Assembly: GCA_963576475.1 (NCBI GenBank)
Contig: OY754970.1
Location: 37,289,447-37,353,446 of the forward strand
Source of the DNA: Molanna angustata
Taxonomy: Eukaryota; Arthropoda; Insecta; Trichoptera; Molannidae
Length of the DNA stretch: 64,000 bases
Direction: 5' to 3'
The notes beneath the pieces were generated by a model. It did not search any database, had not been told where the DNA came from, and saw nothing but the letters and a program-made list of their open reading frames with translations. Below, one piece after another: positions 1 through 11,800 of the stretch. Position 1 is the stretch's first letter. Each line of letters starts with the position of its first letter. The position numbers were made by a program, and so were the translations under genes.

Positions 1-415
1 AAATAAGTTTAAATCCAGATACCTGCGAAGAGATGGAAGGAAAATTGGACATTCTTCTCCCAGGTTAGTCCACCTTCAAAGGTAAAATGACCAAATAGAC
101 GATGAAGAAGAAGAAGAAAAAAGTTTAAATCCAGAAACCTGCGAAGAGATGGAAGGAAAATTGGACCTTCATCTCCCAGGATAGTTCATCTTCATAGGTA
201 AGATGACCATGTACACGTTGAAGAAAAAGAAGAAAAAAGTTTATATGCAGAACCCGTCCTGGAAGACCTGTGAAGAGATGGAGGGACAGTCGGACCTTCT
301 TTTCCCAGGATACTCCCCCTTCATAGGTAAAACGACCAAATACACGAAGAAGAAGAAGAATAAGAAAAAAGTTTAAATCCAAAAACCATCCTGGGCATAC
401 GCTCGACAATTCACC
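1..415 (+). mobile_element. Tandem array of LINE family C 3' ends
   Basis: Three head-to-tail near-copies start near 7, 123 and 239, and a fourth is cut off at 373 (spacing about 116, 116 and 134 bp). Each has a short coding piece reading R(W/D)GR or PGRPVKRWRDSRT-like, the end of a LINE C-terminal domain, then a GAAGAAGAAGAA tail. The same ending occurs at 26500-26802 and 51820-52062. The long minus-strand reading frame here is a by-product of the GAA tails. Confidence 0.6.
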
Positions 416-1299
416 AAAGTTTCATTTTAATCGGACAAACGGTTTAGGAGTACATCGCATACATGCATAAATAAACAAATACAATAATTTTCCGATAGAA
501 AATCAGTATATTGTTGATTTGTAAGTAAATAGTATTAGGTAGGTACCTACCTACAACAATGTTCTAAATAAATTCGATTCATAACTAATTTTATTTGAAT
601 ATCAGAATCTTTCCGTTACCATAGTCACCATTCCAATACGTTAAAAATATTAAATGGTATGAGACTTTTTTGAATATGTAGGTACCTACATTGGTTTGTT
701 CGATGCCATTAAAAATGAAAATTGTCAGAAAAATCAAATATTATATACAAATTATGCAATTTTATTATGCCTATATCTTTACTAATAATAAACACATTTT
801 TACAATATATGTCTTAAAACTCGCTGTAATGTCTTGTGTTTCATTTTATTATTTCATAATTACATTTATTTCAAAGGTTTATTATTTTCAAGAACATATT
901 CATTCGGTAGGAAAATGAAATATTGTATGAAAAGATATTAAAATGGCGGCGTTTATGTACAAAAGGCTTACTTTAAAAATAAGTTAAACATTATAATTAT
1001 ACCAAATATTCACCATGTTTTTCACTTAAACGCTAAGTTATACTTCAAAATATATTTTTTTTGTGTAAATACCTACTTCTAACTTTTAAACTAACAGATA
1101 TTTGCGTGCAAAATGTACACTTTTTTGACAGATATGACTTGGAAAATTTTGTATGAAAAAAATAATTATTTAAATATTTTTAAAATTCAGCATTTTTATC
1201 GCATTCTTTTTAGCGTGACACTGCATCAGGTATACTGGTACATGTTCGCACTTAAATTAGATTTTTAGATGCTCTTGGTTTTTCAGAAGGCGTGAGACA
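416..1299. other. AT-rich DNA, no gene seen
   Basis: No reading frame with a recognisable domain and no convincing exon. It contains a TAGGTACCTACCTAC word, of a type frequent in some insect genomes. Confidence 0.6.
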
Positions 1300-1338
1300 A
1301 ACACACACACACACACACACATACACACACACATACAC
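1300..1338 (+). repeat. CA microsatellite
   Basis: Run of (CA)n interrupted twice by TA, directly readable. Confidence 0.9.
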
Positions 1339-1411
1339 TAACATTTTGATTGCTTTATTACTTTAGATGACAAACATCAAAATTATAATGGCGGATGGGG
1401 GCTGGCAGCTC

Positions 1412-1423
1412 TGCGCATGCGCG
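1412..1423 (+). promoter_or_regulatory. NRF-1/Ewg-type palindrome, possible promoter element
   Basis: TGCGCATGCGCG matches the NRF-1 consensus YGCGCAYGCGCR at every position; insect Ewg is the NRF-1 relative. It lies in a visibly less AT-rich patch (about 1385-1500). No transcript start or coding exon could be placed beside it, so a promoter role is inference. Confidence 0.3.
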
Positions 1424-1819
1424 AGTGCGAAATTACAACGTTGTCGGATTATTTTTTGTTGTACGCTTGTTGTAACTACACACTCGTTACACAGCGTTTA
1501 TTGGTAAGATTTTCAAATAATCGCTGCACAGGCTTTACACGGCATGTAACTAAAACACTGGTCAACGGGTGTGCAGTAGATTTTTATTAGTAAGACTGTA
1601 AATCTATAATATTTCGCGTTGAATATGTCTATCTCAGCGGAGAATGTATTGTTATATTGGCTGCATAACTGTATATGCCTGTAATTGTGGCATTTTTCAT
1701 GATATTAACTCTTTATCAATTTTTTTGTGTTTTTCATTTTTGTTTGTTTGGAAACTTAACAGCTATACAAAATTTATGTTTAATTAATATGTTTACAAAA
1801 TAAACAATTTATTTTTTTT

Positions 1820-2385
1820 ACTCCTCACTAACCCAAGGGGATATAATGGGGAGTTATGATTTCGCAATTTTAAGGGTATTTTTATATGGCAGATTATCAA
1901 CTAGTATCATGCTGAGATTGTTTTCTGAAAGTTTCATCACTATGTGCTGTGTGCTATGTGCTATGTGCTGTGTGCTATGTACGGCGTGTTCATTTTACTT
2001 TATCGATTATAGACTAAAGTACTCATTCAATTTTTTTCATATTTTGCAAATATGTATATCTAATACTCGCTTAGATCCCATTAGATTTTGAAGGATATCT
2101 GAATAGTGCTTCTCAATTTTTTTAACTGTCAAATATTTCAAAGTGACACCAAGTTCAGGAAATTAAAATTTGAAATTTTTATTTTCTAATTGATAAAAAA
2201 GCACATCACTTTTATAAAATGGCATTGAAGAGTTATAAAGTTTTCTTAATAAAATATTTAAATAAAAAACAATTTATCAAACTCATTTCATGAAAATGCT
2301 GAATATTTTCCATACAAAATTTGAATAATTTATAGAATGACTTGTTAGTGAGGAGTTTAGCGTTGACCACAACCCACTCGTTTTA
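1820..2385 (-). mobile_element. Family F dispersed element, copy 1
   Basis: Read on the minus strand it starts CGAGTGGGTTGTGGTCAACG, continues CTAAACTCCTCACTAAC, and ends GTTAGTGAGGAGT followed by an A-rich run. The 13-bp word ACTCCTCACTAAC at 1820-1832 recurs inverted at 2344-2356. Related pieces lie at 16531-16790, 41617-42208, 49790-49930 and 50855-50900. It could be a TIR DNA element or a non-autonomous retroelement with an A-rich tail. A small TATGTGCTGTG tandem run sits inside at 1941-1981. Confidence 0.5.
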
Positions 2386-3599
2386 TTTTGTTAATTAGCT
2401 GTTCATGATTTGATTCTCTTGTGACATGCCGGTTCTTTTAATATCTAAAATATTGCAATTGTTACATATTTTGCGTTGCTCATCGTTCTCTTATTTCTTG
2501 GTCGACATTCGTCAAATAAATTTCTCAACAGTCGGACGATTTAACTTTGAAATCTTTATAGAAAACAGTACGTTTTTATCTCATAAAATACCTAATTAGC
2601 TACCAAAATAATCTACCGCTATCAAAAGGTGGCTGAACGCTTCATATAACTTACACGAAAAGCCTCATTCCCTTAGTATACAAACACCAGCGTAACGTTG
2701 GTTGTAGTAACTTAAGTGAGTACCTTATATTCCTTCCTGCTGAGAACGGAAGTTGGGAAAAATGTGGCTAATTAATGGCCCTCACAAATCGTTTGCGATT
2801 TCGTTTTATATTGAAAATAAAACCGATGTTTCAACACATGGAATAAATAAAAAAATACTCGAGATTAAAATGCGACCGTTAACGAAACATAAAATAACGT
2901 GAACCCTTTTCACAATAAAGCACCCATTGCTCAACTACTAGTTTTGATTTATATCGGAATAAAGAATTTCGGCACTTGGCGTGACAAGTTCTTGGCAACA
3001 TAATTAGTTTTTATTTGAGTATGTGAAACACGTAGATTTGATGGTGTATGGGGAATATGATATACTAGTATCTGGGTAATGCATAATTTAAAAAGATATT
3101 ATAAAAACCTAAAACGATGAACAAGAGCCGTATGTATGAACAGCTTGGTCAACATGAAATTGAGAAACATCGAATAAAACTCTAGTGTTATTTGAACAAA
3201 AGGGATTACAGACATCAGCAATAGTATGTTAAATATACGCCAGATGAAATGAAATGAATATTTTATACACTTGCAAAATAATAGATTAAAAATTAAATAT
3301 TTGCATAGAAACTGGCAGACGTGACTGAATGTAATAAATGCAAGAAAAAATAACAAGGGCATTTATAAGTGTCTAAAGAAATAATTCGATTTCTTCACGC
3401 AATATGCTTTCTTAATATTCGTACTTATGTATAGTATTGAACTGAACGTGTTTGAAAAATACATAAAATATAATCGTTTTAAAACCATTCATTTAAAAAC
3501 GATCGCAAATTTTTTAAAATGAATTACGTATATCGGTTAACTTTTATACAATAAATTAACTCACTATTCATACAATGTCAAGTTTATTTTCTCTTCATA
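2386..3599. other. AT-rich DNA, no gene seen
   Basis: Only short random reading frames; no domain, splice-bounded exon or repeat recognised. Confidence 0.6.
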
Positions 3600-3745
3600 A
3601 CATCACGGCATATCCCACAAAGTGGGGTAACCAGCGACAGGTTTGCGGGTGTGCATTTATTTACGGGACACCCGAAAAAGATGATGTAGGAAAATAATGG
3701 AAGCACTATTCTAATCCGGTGCCTCACAGCACGAAACAGAGAGTT
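3600..3745 (-). mobile_element. LINE family B 3' end
   Basis: On the minus strand this reads CTGGTTACCCCACTTTGTGG then a GCCGTGATGTTATGAA ending. It matches the segments at 47753-48045 (-), 23925-24035 (+) and the 3' parts of the LINE pieces at 22085-22670 and 24862-25320. No reverse transcriptase is left here. Confidence 0.5.
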
Positions 3746-3848
3746 CCTTAACGAAACAACAAAGAATTATATAAATTCATCAAAAATAAATTAATTCATG
3801 TGATTTGAGAGTAATTATTTCACAAATGAGACACAGTTAAATTTTTTT

Positions 3849-4196
3849 TACTAAAATAGGAACGTTCTAAAATTGCAGATTTTAGATTTACGGTCTTATT
3901 TCAGTGTTACAAAATATCAACTTGGACTAAATGGAATTGAAACGTACATGTTGGCCGGAACATTCTTAAAAAGTTACTGAATCAGACGTATTATGAATAA
4001 TTATGAAAATTATTAAATTTTCATCATTTTCATAATTATTCAAAATACGTTTAATTCAGTAACTTTTTAAGAACGTTCCGGCTAAATTAGGTATATTCCT
4101 ATTCCATTTAGTCCAAGTTGATATTTTGTAACGCTGAAATAAGACCGTAAATCTAAAATCTAAAATCTACAATTTTAGTATTTTCTTATTTTAGTT
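3849..4196. repeat. Long inverted repeat (fold-back element)
   Basis: Arms 3849-4010 and 4027-4196 are near-complementary over about 160 bp with a spacer of about 16 nt. Left TAGATTTACGGTCTTATTTC pairs with right GAAATAAGACCGTAAATCTA with one mismatch-free core. No coding sequence. This is probably a fold-back MITE; no target duplication was established. Confidence 0.8.
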
Positions 4197-5079
4197 ACAA
4201 TAGTTACTGAATCATTTATAGAAACAACACCTACCAATAATTTATTATATTGTAAGCAAGAAGCAATTTTACGATCAGTTCTTAAAATATTGAAAATGTA
4301 TTAAATGAATTTGTATTATAAAACGTTCGCATGTAATTAATTTTAATTTTATTCATTAGCGATACTGTATCAAACTCAATTTAACTATCGCAATGTCCTT
4401 TGAAGGTGAAACTGTGTTGCTATATGTATGAAAATGATTGTCATTTGTTCACTTTTATAGGTAGGTATAAAGAAAACAATTATATTTTAACAAATAAATT
4501 ATGTAGAGTTGAATTTGTAATTTTAATGTTGGTTCATGCATTCTTCTCACATGTCACATATTTAAAAAAAAAATATATTTTTTGTTATTCAATTTCACCA
4601 AAAGTTAATTCACGCTATCTTTCTATTGTAATTATTTAGAATTGAAATAATTTGTCTGTTATTGTGCTTCGATATTTGTTATTTTGAAGGTTAATAAGCA
4701 TTGTTTACAATTATCACAACGAACGGTCTTTTTGTATATTCAAAATAAGACCATAAAATATGATTGGATGGATTATCTTTCGACTAAATTAATAATCCAT
4801 TTTTAAATACTCAAAAATGATTTATTCACAATAACTGCAAATCTAAATTGACGAAAAACTAAGCAAACCTATGCACTTTGAAGTTGACTAACTACACAAA
4901 ATTATTGCCTTATAACAAATTAACATTACAAAGTTTTATACAATCACAAATTAAAATGATAATTTATTCAATTCAGATGAGAAAAAGTTGAATCCTTCAC
5001 TTTTAATACCGAAATTCGCGCCATGGTAAACTAATTAAATTCAAATTTGCGTCGAGAAAAACAGTAGTGCCAACTTGAA
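4197..5079. other. AT-rich DNA, no gene seen
   Basis: Very AT-rich with only short incidental reading frames. Confidence 0.6.
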
Positions 5080-5420
5080 TAATTTAAATCACCATAGAAA
5101 ATAATAAGCCGTGCGACTCTCGACGAACACTTTTGGTAAAGTTTTCAAACTTGGAACGGTGTTGTTTATGCTCGTCGCGGGTCTGGGCGCGCGATTCGAC
5201 TGTGTTGCCAATAGTCGAGACTCTCGCCGATAGTGGTGGCCACTTAAATATTATTATATTATGAAACAACAAAACACAAGCCAAGGTTCGGTCGACCTTG
5301 AAGCACGGAAACTGCGAGGCCGACGGGGAGGGGGCGAACGAGTCCACCCTTTGCCACCAGACGCCGTGAAAATCAACACTGACCACCCCCCCTCAACCCC
5401 CTTCTATACATCGGACGGGC
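5080..5420. promoter_or_regulatory. CpG/GC-rich island of unknown role
   Basis: It stands out from its surroundings by GC content and CpG words (GGGCGCGCGATTCGAC, GGCCGACGGGGAGGGGGCG). A 100-codon minus-strand frame covers 5084-5386 but shows no domain I recognise. It could be an unannotated promoter or 5' UTR exon, or an exon of the minus-strand DCX gene; no splice sites could be matched with confidence. Confidence 0.3.
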
Positions 5421-6408
5421 GAAACTAAAACCTTTGGCGAGCAAGAAATGCCTATTCCTCGTCACTCAATTAAAAAATCTTGGGAAGCCCTTCACGCTCT
5501 GAGGAAAATATTTGGAAGGTTCAGAAAGTCATTACGTTTTCTGGTGAAGATTAAAAAAAAACTACACAAAAGCTAAAGAGATGTTCAGAATAGCAAGGGT
5601 CATGCCATCATTTTTATGGATGATTGAGAGACATCATTATGGTTCTCCAGCCTATTGGAATGATGTACAACTCCATCCACTCCAGGTTTTCCACCATAAA
5701 TCAGTTTCGCCACTACCCTCAAGAGTCCAACATCATCAGATGGGACATACCAATCAAACATCAATGACTTTCCTTTACTACTCGATACACGTGTTGGCGA
5801 TTCTACTTGTAGGAGTTCACCCCTAACACAAGACTAACCTTCGCCACGGGTGACGAGTCGCGTGATTATAAACTGTAACTGTCAAATTTAGTTTGCTTCA
5901 ATCCATTATTTTGTTTATATTGGCTTTTCAGAACGTGGTGTAATTGGTGAGGTGAATCTTTTTTATGACACGTACTAATTTATAACAATAAAAATAATAT
6001 TAAAAAAAATAAAGAAACCAAGGGAGGGGGACAAGGATATGATAAGGAGACAAATTTGAGTGTTATGCGTAAGGAAATGGTTGCTGAGATTTCTTTTGAA
6101 ACCGGGAAATGTTAGTCAGAGTTAGTTAGTCAGTTCCAAAGTCAGGCTGCTTGTACGGAGAAAGATGTGGTGAGAACGGAAGTATTGTGTACTGGAATAC
6201 TGACAGAACTTTCAGTAATTGAACGAAGACGCAATCCATGTTCGGGGATTATTTTAGACCTTCATTAGAAGTGTGAGGGTATGTAGGTTCCTACACTGCC
6301 TAATTTTCGACCACCTTAAATGTGTTCTGATATGTGGTACAAAATTTCATTTTAAATATTTATTGACAATTAAATATGTAGTAAAATACGCCATAAATGC
6401 TGTTCCGA
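5421..6408. other. No gene recognised
   Basis: A frame of moderate complexity (5581-5826 on plus; readable also on minus) has no identifiable domain. The rest is AT-rich. Confidence 0.45.
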
Positions 6409-6475
6409 CTATTTATTTATTTATTTTCAAAATTAAATTGTACACAAAAAACACTAGGTAAAAAAGTACAATGAA
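6409..6475 (-). mobile_element. LINE 3' tail with (TAAA)n
   Basis: Minus strand reads TGTGTACAATTTAATTTTG followed by AAATAAATAAATAAATAA. This resembles the TGTACAATTA..(AAAT)n endings of the LINE E copies at 42660-43085 and 52385-52740. Only the last part is present. Confidence 0.35.
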
Positions 6476-7061
6476 TAAGCTTAATATACATATAATTGTT
6501 ATAACTATCCCTACCTAATGTGTATTGGGTGAAAATTTGTAATGATTTAATAATTATTCAATAGGGTATCATACATTGACTATTACGTAGAATCACACAA
6601 ACTTTTTTGCAAGCATGCCTCGCTATATCAGCGATCAAAATGTATGATGCCAACGCGGCTCAAGTGCGAACTTGGTTATGAAAAATATACAATAATTAGG
6701 TCTTGTGTTGAGGAAAAAAAATGCAATGAATTTTCGAACAACCTATGATATTAACTAAAAAAATATCGTGAAACAATAAAAACTACAATCTTGATTTCGC
6801 AAAGACGATAAAAATTGTGTGCCAATAATTGCTTCATTCCATATTATGAACCTTACCAACAATATGATTTGTATGTTGATATTCACAAATCATTTCGACT
6901 GTAATAAAATTAAATTGTAGCTTGATACAATAAAATAATTAATTTGCTTTTAATTCATTAAATATATGGCATCGAAAATACGCTAATTTATTGGGTTGTA
7001 AAAATATATAAATTAAACTCTGACATTTTTTTATGAAATAATAATATAATAGAAATTTACC

Positions 7062-7192
7062 TGGGTTGGTAATACAATGGCAGCGAGTTTGAATCCTGTC
7101 ACGATTGATTTCGTTCACCTATATCACAAGCATTTAGGGAATGTATGAGGATGCATATTATGTAATTGTTTCAAGGACATGTTCATTATTAA
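7062..7192 (+). mobile_element. SINE S2, 5' truncated or diverged
   Basis: Contains GAGTTTGAATCCTG (diverged pol III B box) followed by the S2 body GATTTCGTTCACCTATA..CACAAGCATT and the ending TTTCAAGGACATGTTCATTA. The A-box half is degraded. Better copies are at 10713-10876 and 21185-21350. Confidence 0.65.
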
Positions 7193-8480
7193 ATATAAAA
7201 AAAATATGTATTTTAGTACCTACCATTTACATTATAGGTCGACCGTCATGGCTCAGTTGGTAAGCTCCCCCCTTATAACTTTTGATCCGCTCAATTAACA
7301 GAGCCCAAAATTTCAGAATATATAAACATTTATTGGCCTACAAAACTTTTATACTCAGAATTTTGAATTTTTGTTTCAGTCAGGGGTTATCAACTTTTGA
7401 AATTTTGGTTTATTTTTCCATATATCTCAGAAACCAGAAAAGCTAGAACGCTGAAAATTGGTATAAACATAGAAAAATACAAAATCTCAAATTAATTTTT
7501 CCAAAAAAATTCCAGGGTTTCTCAAACATCTTTTATTAAGAAAAATATTTTTTATGATAAATTTATGAGTTTAACTGCCTATATTTCCAAATATTTTAAA
7601 AATATCGAAAAAAGCCGAAACACCCCAACTAGAAAATTAGTTTTCTATAAAAAAATATTAGTATTGTAGAAGTAAATCTCAATTTTTTTTTAACAATTTT
7701 TATAAAAATTTAATTTAGTGACGATATCACTTCATACAATTTGTATGGTAGTCGCCTATACAAAATATGTAAGAAGACTTAATAGTTTGATACTTAAATC
7801 TCCAAACATACATACATACCATCATGCTGTTTTCAAATTCTGTGTAGGAAAAACAGACTGACCTTCATACTATCATATCCTGACAAACATACCTACATGT
7901 TTTATATAGAAAATAAAATTTGTAAATTAAAATGTTGTTTATAGTTTGGTACGTATTCTTTGATTATGCATACTATTATTGCCATCGACAGTTGGATCTT
8001 ATGTGTTACATGCAACTATTTTTAATTAAAGAAGACCAAAAAATCTGGAAAAAATATGTCGTGATGTTGCATTAATGCTTCAGGTTTAGTGAAGAAACCA
8101 AAAAAACCTTTATTTCCCATTCAGCTAAGTTATTTTTTTCAAAATTATTCGTTTTATAGTAAAAATAGGTACCTATGTACGTTCGCAACAGTCACCCCCT
8201 TAACAATACCATCTTTGTCATACACTTTTCCATCATTATCATACCTTAATTAAATAAAAAAATAAAAAAAAATACATATAATTTCTTATAAATTATAAAA
8301 AACGATTATATTTCTTTTCGGTTCAAATCAATTTTAAATCGTAATTGATTGAAAACACAACGATAAACGGAATTGGTGAACATTGCGCGAGTGCATAAAA
8401 TTATTATACAAACGAACCAACGATACGGCATTAGTCTTAAAGGTTTTAATATTGATTTATATTGCTTCTCGAGCAATAAG
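7193..8480. other. AT-rich DNA, no gene; tRNA-like scrap
   Basis: No gene recognised. ATGGCTCAGTTGGTAAGCTC near 7248 resembles a pol III A box but lacks a B box. At 8365-8400 a GGTGAACATTGCGCGAGTGC word recalls the S3 family start. Confidence 0.5.
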
Positions 8481-8697
8481 TCGGCCTTCGTTGCTCAGTT
8501 GGTTGGGTATCTGGCTGCTGATCTAAAGGTCCCGGGTTCGATTCCCGGTGGAGACACAGTTTTTGATTGTGTTTTCAGTCTGGATCTGTGAGAGGACTAA
8601 TATCGTAAGTCTCCAGAATGTGGCAACTTATTATTGGGTGCGTGTTAAATAAATATTTGGCATGGTACCTGTTAGTTGTCCGAGAAGAAAATATTAT
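8481..8697 (+). mobile_element. SINE S1 copy with tRNA-like head
   Basis: Head TCGGCCTTCGTTGCTCAGTT (A box) and GGTTCGATTCC (B box) in tRNA spacing, then the S1 body ending near TAGTTGTCCGAGAAG. The anticodon-loop region resembles tRNA-Arg or -Ser in different copies. The body after the head is not tRNA, so this is a SINE and not a tRNA gene. Confidence 0.85.
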
Positions 8698-8700
8698 TAA

Positions 8701-8800
8701 ATTAACAGGTACTATGTAAAATATTAATTTAACACGCACCCAATAACAAGTTGCCCTATTCTGGAGACTTTCGATATTTATCGTCTCCCAGATCAAGAAT
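8701..8800 (-). mobile_element. SINE S1 body fragment, inverted next to 8481-8697
   Basis: Reverse complement of the S1 tail (ACACGCACCCAATAACAAG, TGGAGACTTTCGATATTTAT). It lacks the tRNA-like head. It lies almost directly after the plus-strand copy, so a transcript across both could form a hairpin of about 100 bp. Confidence 0.8.
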
Positions 8801-10712
8801 TTCATTTAAAAATGTACTTATCCGTTTCTCATGATTTATGTATTTTAATGCTTATTAGAAACATAAAAAAGCAAACTTAATTAAAATTCAAGCAATGATT
8901 TATTTTTTGCTAATAAATTGAAATGTCCTTACACATGTCAAAAGTGATTTCATGGTTGTTTTAGTGAAATTGTGACTAAGTTGTGACTAATACCTCAACA
9001 CAAGGTGAGATTTGATCGGATTTGTAATACATTTGGGGTAATCTTGATACCATCAAACGCGACAAAACTTCTAAAGAACTTTTTCCAATAATTATTGTTT
9101 GTACCTACAATACATTGAATAGTAGACGAAAAATATTTAACATAATAATAATAATACTTTTATTAAGACGTAAAAAATACAAAATTAATACATCTAGTGT
9201 AAACATAAAGTATACATTTTTTTTGATACATTAATAAATTCTGGTACAGGTACAGGGTATGACACTAAATTATTAAAACAATGTAAAGTATGGAGAAAAT
9301 TAATAATTTTCAACTATGTGCTCAGCACCTAGCCTACAAAAGTAAAATGCAAAATAATTGTGTTGATACACGTTTCAGAAAGTGTGTTTTTTTTAATTAT
9401 TTGTTGTAGGATAGTTTCAAACATGACTTTATTATTCAAATATTAAATATTTGACTTTCAAGATGACGTATAAACCAATAAAAAACGTTGAAATGACAAA
9501 AAATTCCGTATTGAAATAACTTACCTAGAATAATTACAAGTTTGCTTATTTTGTAGTCTAAAAATAGTTTTTTTTTACTATAGAACTTTCTTTAAACAAT
9601 TAATAGTTAATGGCGGGTTTCTTGTCTAGTGGTTATTTCTTCCAACTAACCATATTCTACAATAATATAACCTACTTTTACACAGTAGCGAATTTCAATA
9701 TAGAACCCAAAAACACAGGCTTCTGTACAAATATAGTAAATAAATACTTACATAAATATCAGGTAAAAATAAGAATTTTAATGACAGAAATAACGCGCGC
9801 ACCTGTTAAAAATTTAGTGGGCATTATAGCGTTTGTGGAGTAACGCGTTCCTGTTTAAATTTAAGATTTTATACCATTTGCCGCATAACGTCATCGCTAC
9901 CTGTTCGTTGCAAATATGCGAGCGTAAGCTTTAACGTGGTTTATTAAGTATCGCTTTCTCTTGCAAACAAATTGGGATTCCTTTATTCTCGCTCTACATT
10001 TCTATGCGTAAAGGTTATAGGTACACGTACTACACGAAAAACAATGTTTCATTCAATTTTAAATGAAGAAAAATGAGTACCTGCCTATGTCGAGTCACCT
10101 TTGAATATCGCATTATTGTATTTTATGAATTTATTTTATTACAACAATAAAAATATAAGGGAAAAAATTGAATAAATGGCAAGAATCGAGGAGGAAGAGA
10201 AAACGGGAAGGAGCATAGTCTGTGTGTATATGTTTGTGTGTTTTGAAGAAGATGTTTATTGTACGTACGTTCAAATGTGCGCGTTCATAGAAATGTTTTA
10301 TTGTTAGTATGGGTTATAATACAACTAACTTTTAAAGTTTCAATTTTTCATTAGTTTGCCTTTCTCGCATTATCGTTAAGTATTGATACTTAAGTAAGTT
10401 TTTCATGAAGTTTACAAATTTCTCCATGTTCATATTTATTTACAAAATGCATTAAAATTATGTTTTGTGGTATGGTTATTTCTTATTATTGTGAATATAA
10501 TTATAATAACTAATATATTTGGTATAATATTTGGGTTTATTATTGTCATTATGGATAAATCAGTGTTGTGATAAATATAAGTTCGCTGAGATAGGAAAAT
10601 AAAATTACTTTTCCCGTTCAGGTTTTGCGTGGTCATAAGGTCCTAGGAACTCTCCTGTCTATGACTATTTGGTCTACATACTTATTATTATTATTATTAT
10701 TTTTTATATAAA
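8801..10712. other. AT-rich DNA, no gene; S4 scrap
   Basis: No gene recognised. 9612-9655 holds GTTATTTCTTCCAACTAACC, a minus-strand remnant of the S4 tail. 9140-9160 has an ATAATAATAATACTTTTATT run like a reversed retroelement 3' end. Confidence 0.5.
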
Positions 10713-10876
10713 AAATGAATATGTCCTTGTTAAACAAGTACATATTCATCTTCCTACATTCCCTAAAATAAGCATAAATGCTTGTGCTATAGGTGAACGA
10801 AATCGGTCGAGGCAGGATTCGAACTCGCGACCACTGGATTACTAACCCAGCGCGCTAACCGCTCTGCCATCGACCC
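10713..10876 (-). mobile_element. SINE S2, full tRNA-Thr-like head
   Basis: Minus strand begins GGGTCGATGGCAGAGCGGTT, has a loop GGGTTAGTAATCC (AGT anticodon position) and B box GAGTTCGAATCCTG. It then continues into GATTTCGTTCACCTATAGC and ends TTTAACAAGGACATATTCAT plus A/T tail. The non-tRNA body makes it a SINE. Confidence 0.85.
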
Positions 10877-10954
10877 ATCTGAAATATGAATTCATCATTT
10901 TCTTGTGCGCCTGGAATATTGCAACATGTATATTATATAATATGAATAGGTAAT

Positions 10955-11146
10955 GTCTATAATTAAAGGGTAAAACACTTTTTTGATTCTACATGATTTT
11001 AACTTATACGATAGGCCTGTTTCGCCTTGTTAGGGCATTTACGAGCTTATGCTATAATATTAAATGCCCTAACAAGGCGAAATAGGCCTATCGTATAAAT
11101 TAAATTCACATAGAATCAAAAAGGTGTCTTACTTTTAATTACAGAC
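10955..11146. repeat. Inverted repeat with about 85-bp arms
   Basis: Left arm about 10955-11041 pairs with 11062-11146. The core CGCCTTGTTAGGGCATTTA and its complement are perfect, outer parts diverged. Spacer about 20 nt. It looks like a fold-back MITE; no coding content. Confidence 0.75.
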
Positions 11147-11316
11147 ATCCTTTATAATGGAATTCTACAAAATAAAAACTTTTTCAATTATTATGTATAT
11201 GAATGTTCAATAAAACGTAAACCTACATATTTACAACATAAGAAGAAGATAACGTTTGATTTTGCGCAAATTGAAATAAATATATTTTTTAATATTTTCA
11301 TGAATTATATATTTTA

Positions 11317-11500
11317 TAATAAATAAATTTGGAATGGTAAAATAAAACCAAAGTTTTCACTTTGAAAATGGTCACTGGATGACCGAAACTAGTCAGTGTC
11401 ATTAAATTAGTAGAACTGAAAACTTTGGTTTTATTTTACCATTCCAAATTTATTTATTATTTGAAATGGAGTTCTACCAAGAATTGTCCGTAGAAAAGTT
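11317..11500 (+). mobile_element. Penelope-like terminal-repeat relic with degenerate hammerhead-like core (A)
   Basis: Arms at 11317-11363 and 11415-11460 (TTTGGAATGGTAAAATAAAA and complement) enclose 11361-11394. This centre reads TTGAAAATG, a GTC/GAC stem with 7-nt loop, then CGAAAC, the layout of CTGATGA-stem-GAAA but with core changes. The right flank GGAGTTCTACCAAGAATTG resembles the flank of the relic at 27640-27855. Assignment to Penelope-like elements is inference. Confidence 0.45.
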
Positions 11501-11676
11501 AAAAAAAGTATATATTTTATGATTGTATATTTATGCATTTTATAAAATTGAATTAAATTTATATATAAAATGCTGACTACACAGAAGACGGTTTGTGGCA
11601 GGACAACGCCTGCCCGGGCCCACTTTTGCTCTGGCTCATTTTTTGGGAATTTTCATAATTATATGTTTTTTTAAGG

Positions 11677-11800
11677 AATTGTTTTAAATTTATTTCGCAA
11701 ATATTGCTTCTGTGGGCAGGAAACACTGGTTAGTTGGAAGAAATTTCCATATAGCAATAAACTCACCACTTGTGCGTGATTATGTTTTTATTATTTATCA
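11677..11800 (+). mobile_element. SINE S4 tail, 5' truncated
   Basis: Contains ATTGCTTCTGTGGGCAGG, CACTGGTTAGTTGGAAG and GCAATAAACTCACCACTTG, the second half of S4 as seen complete at 58041-58250. The tRNA-like head is absent. Confidence 0.7.

Noticed and set aside
5084..5386. 100-codon minus-strand frame in the GC island as a protein gene
   Set aside because: No domain, no good start context or splice sites; composition alone can keep it open.
8481..8555. tRNA gene
   Set aside because: A and B boxes are present but the same head is followed by the same 140-bp non-tRNA body in six other places; it is a SINE. The same applies to S2 and S4 heads.
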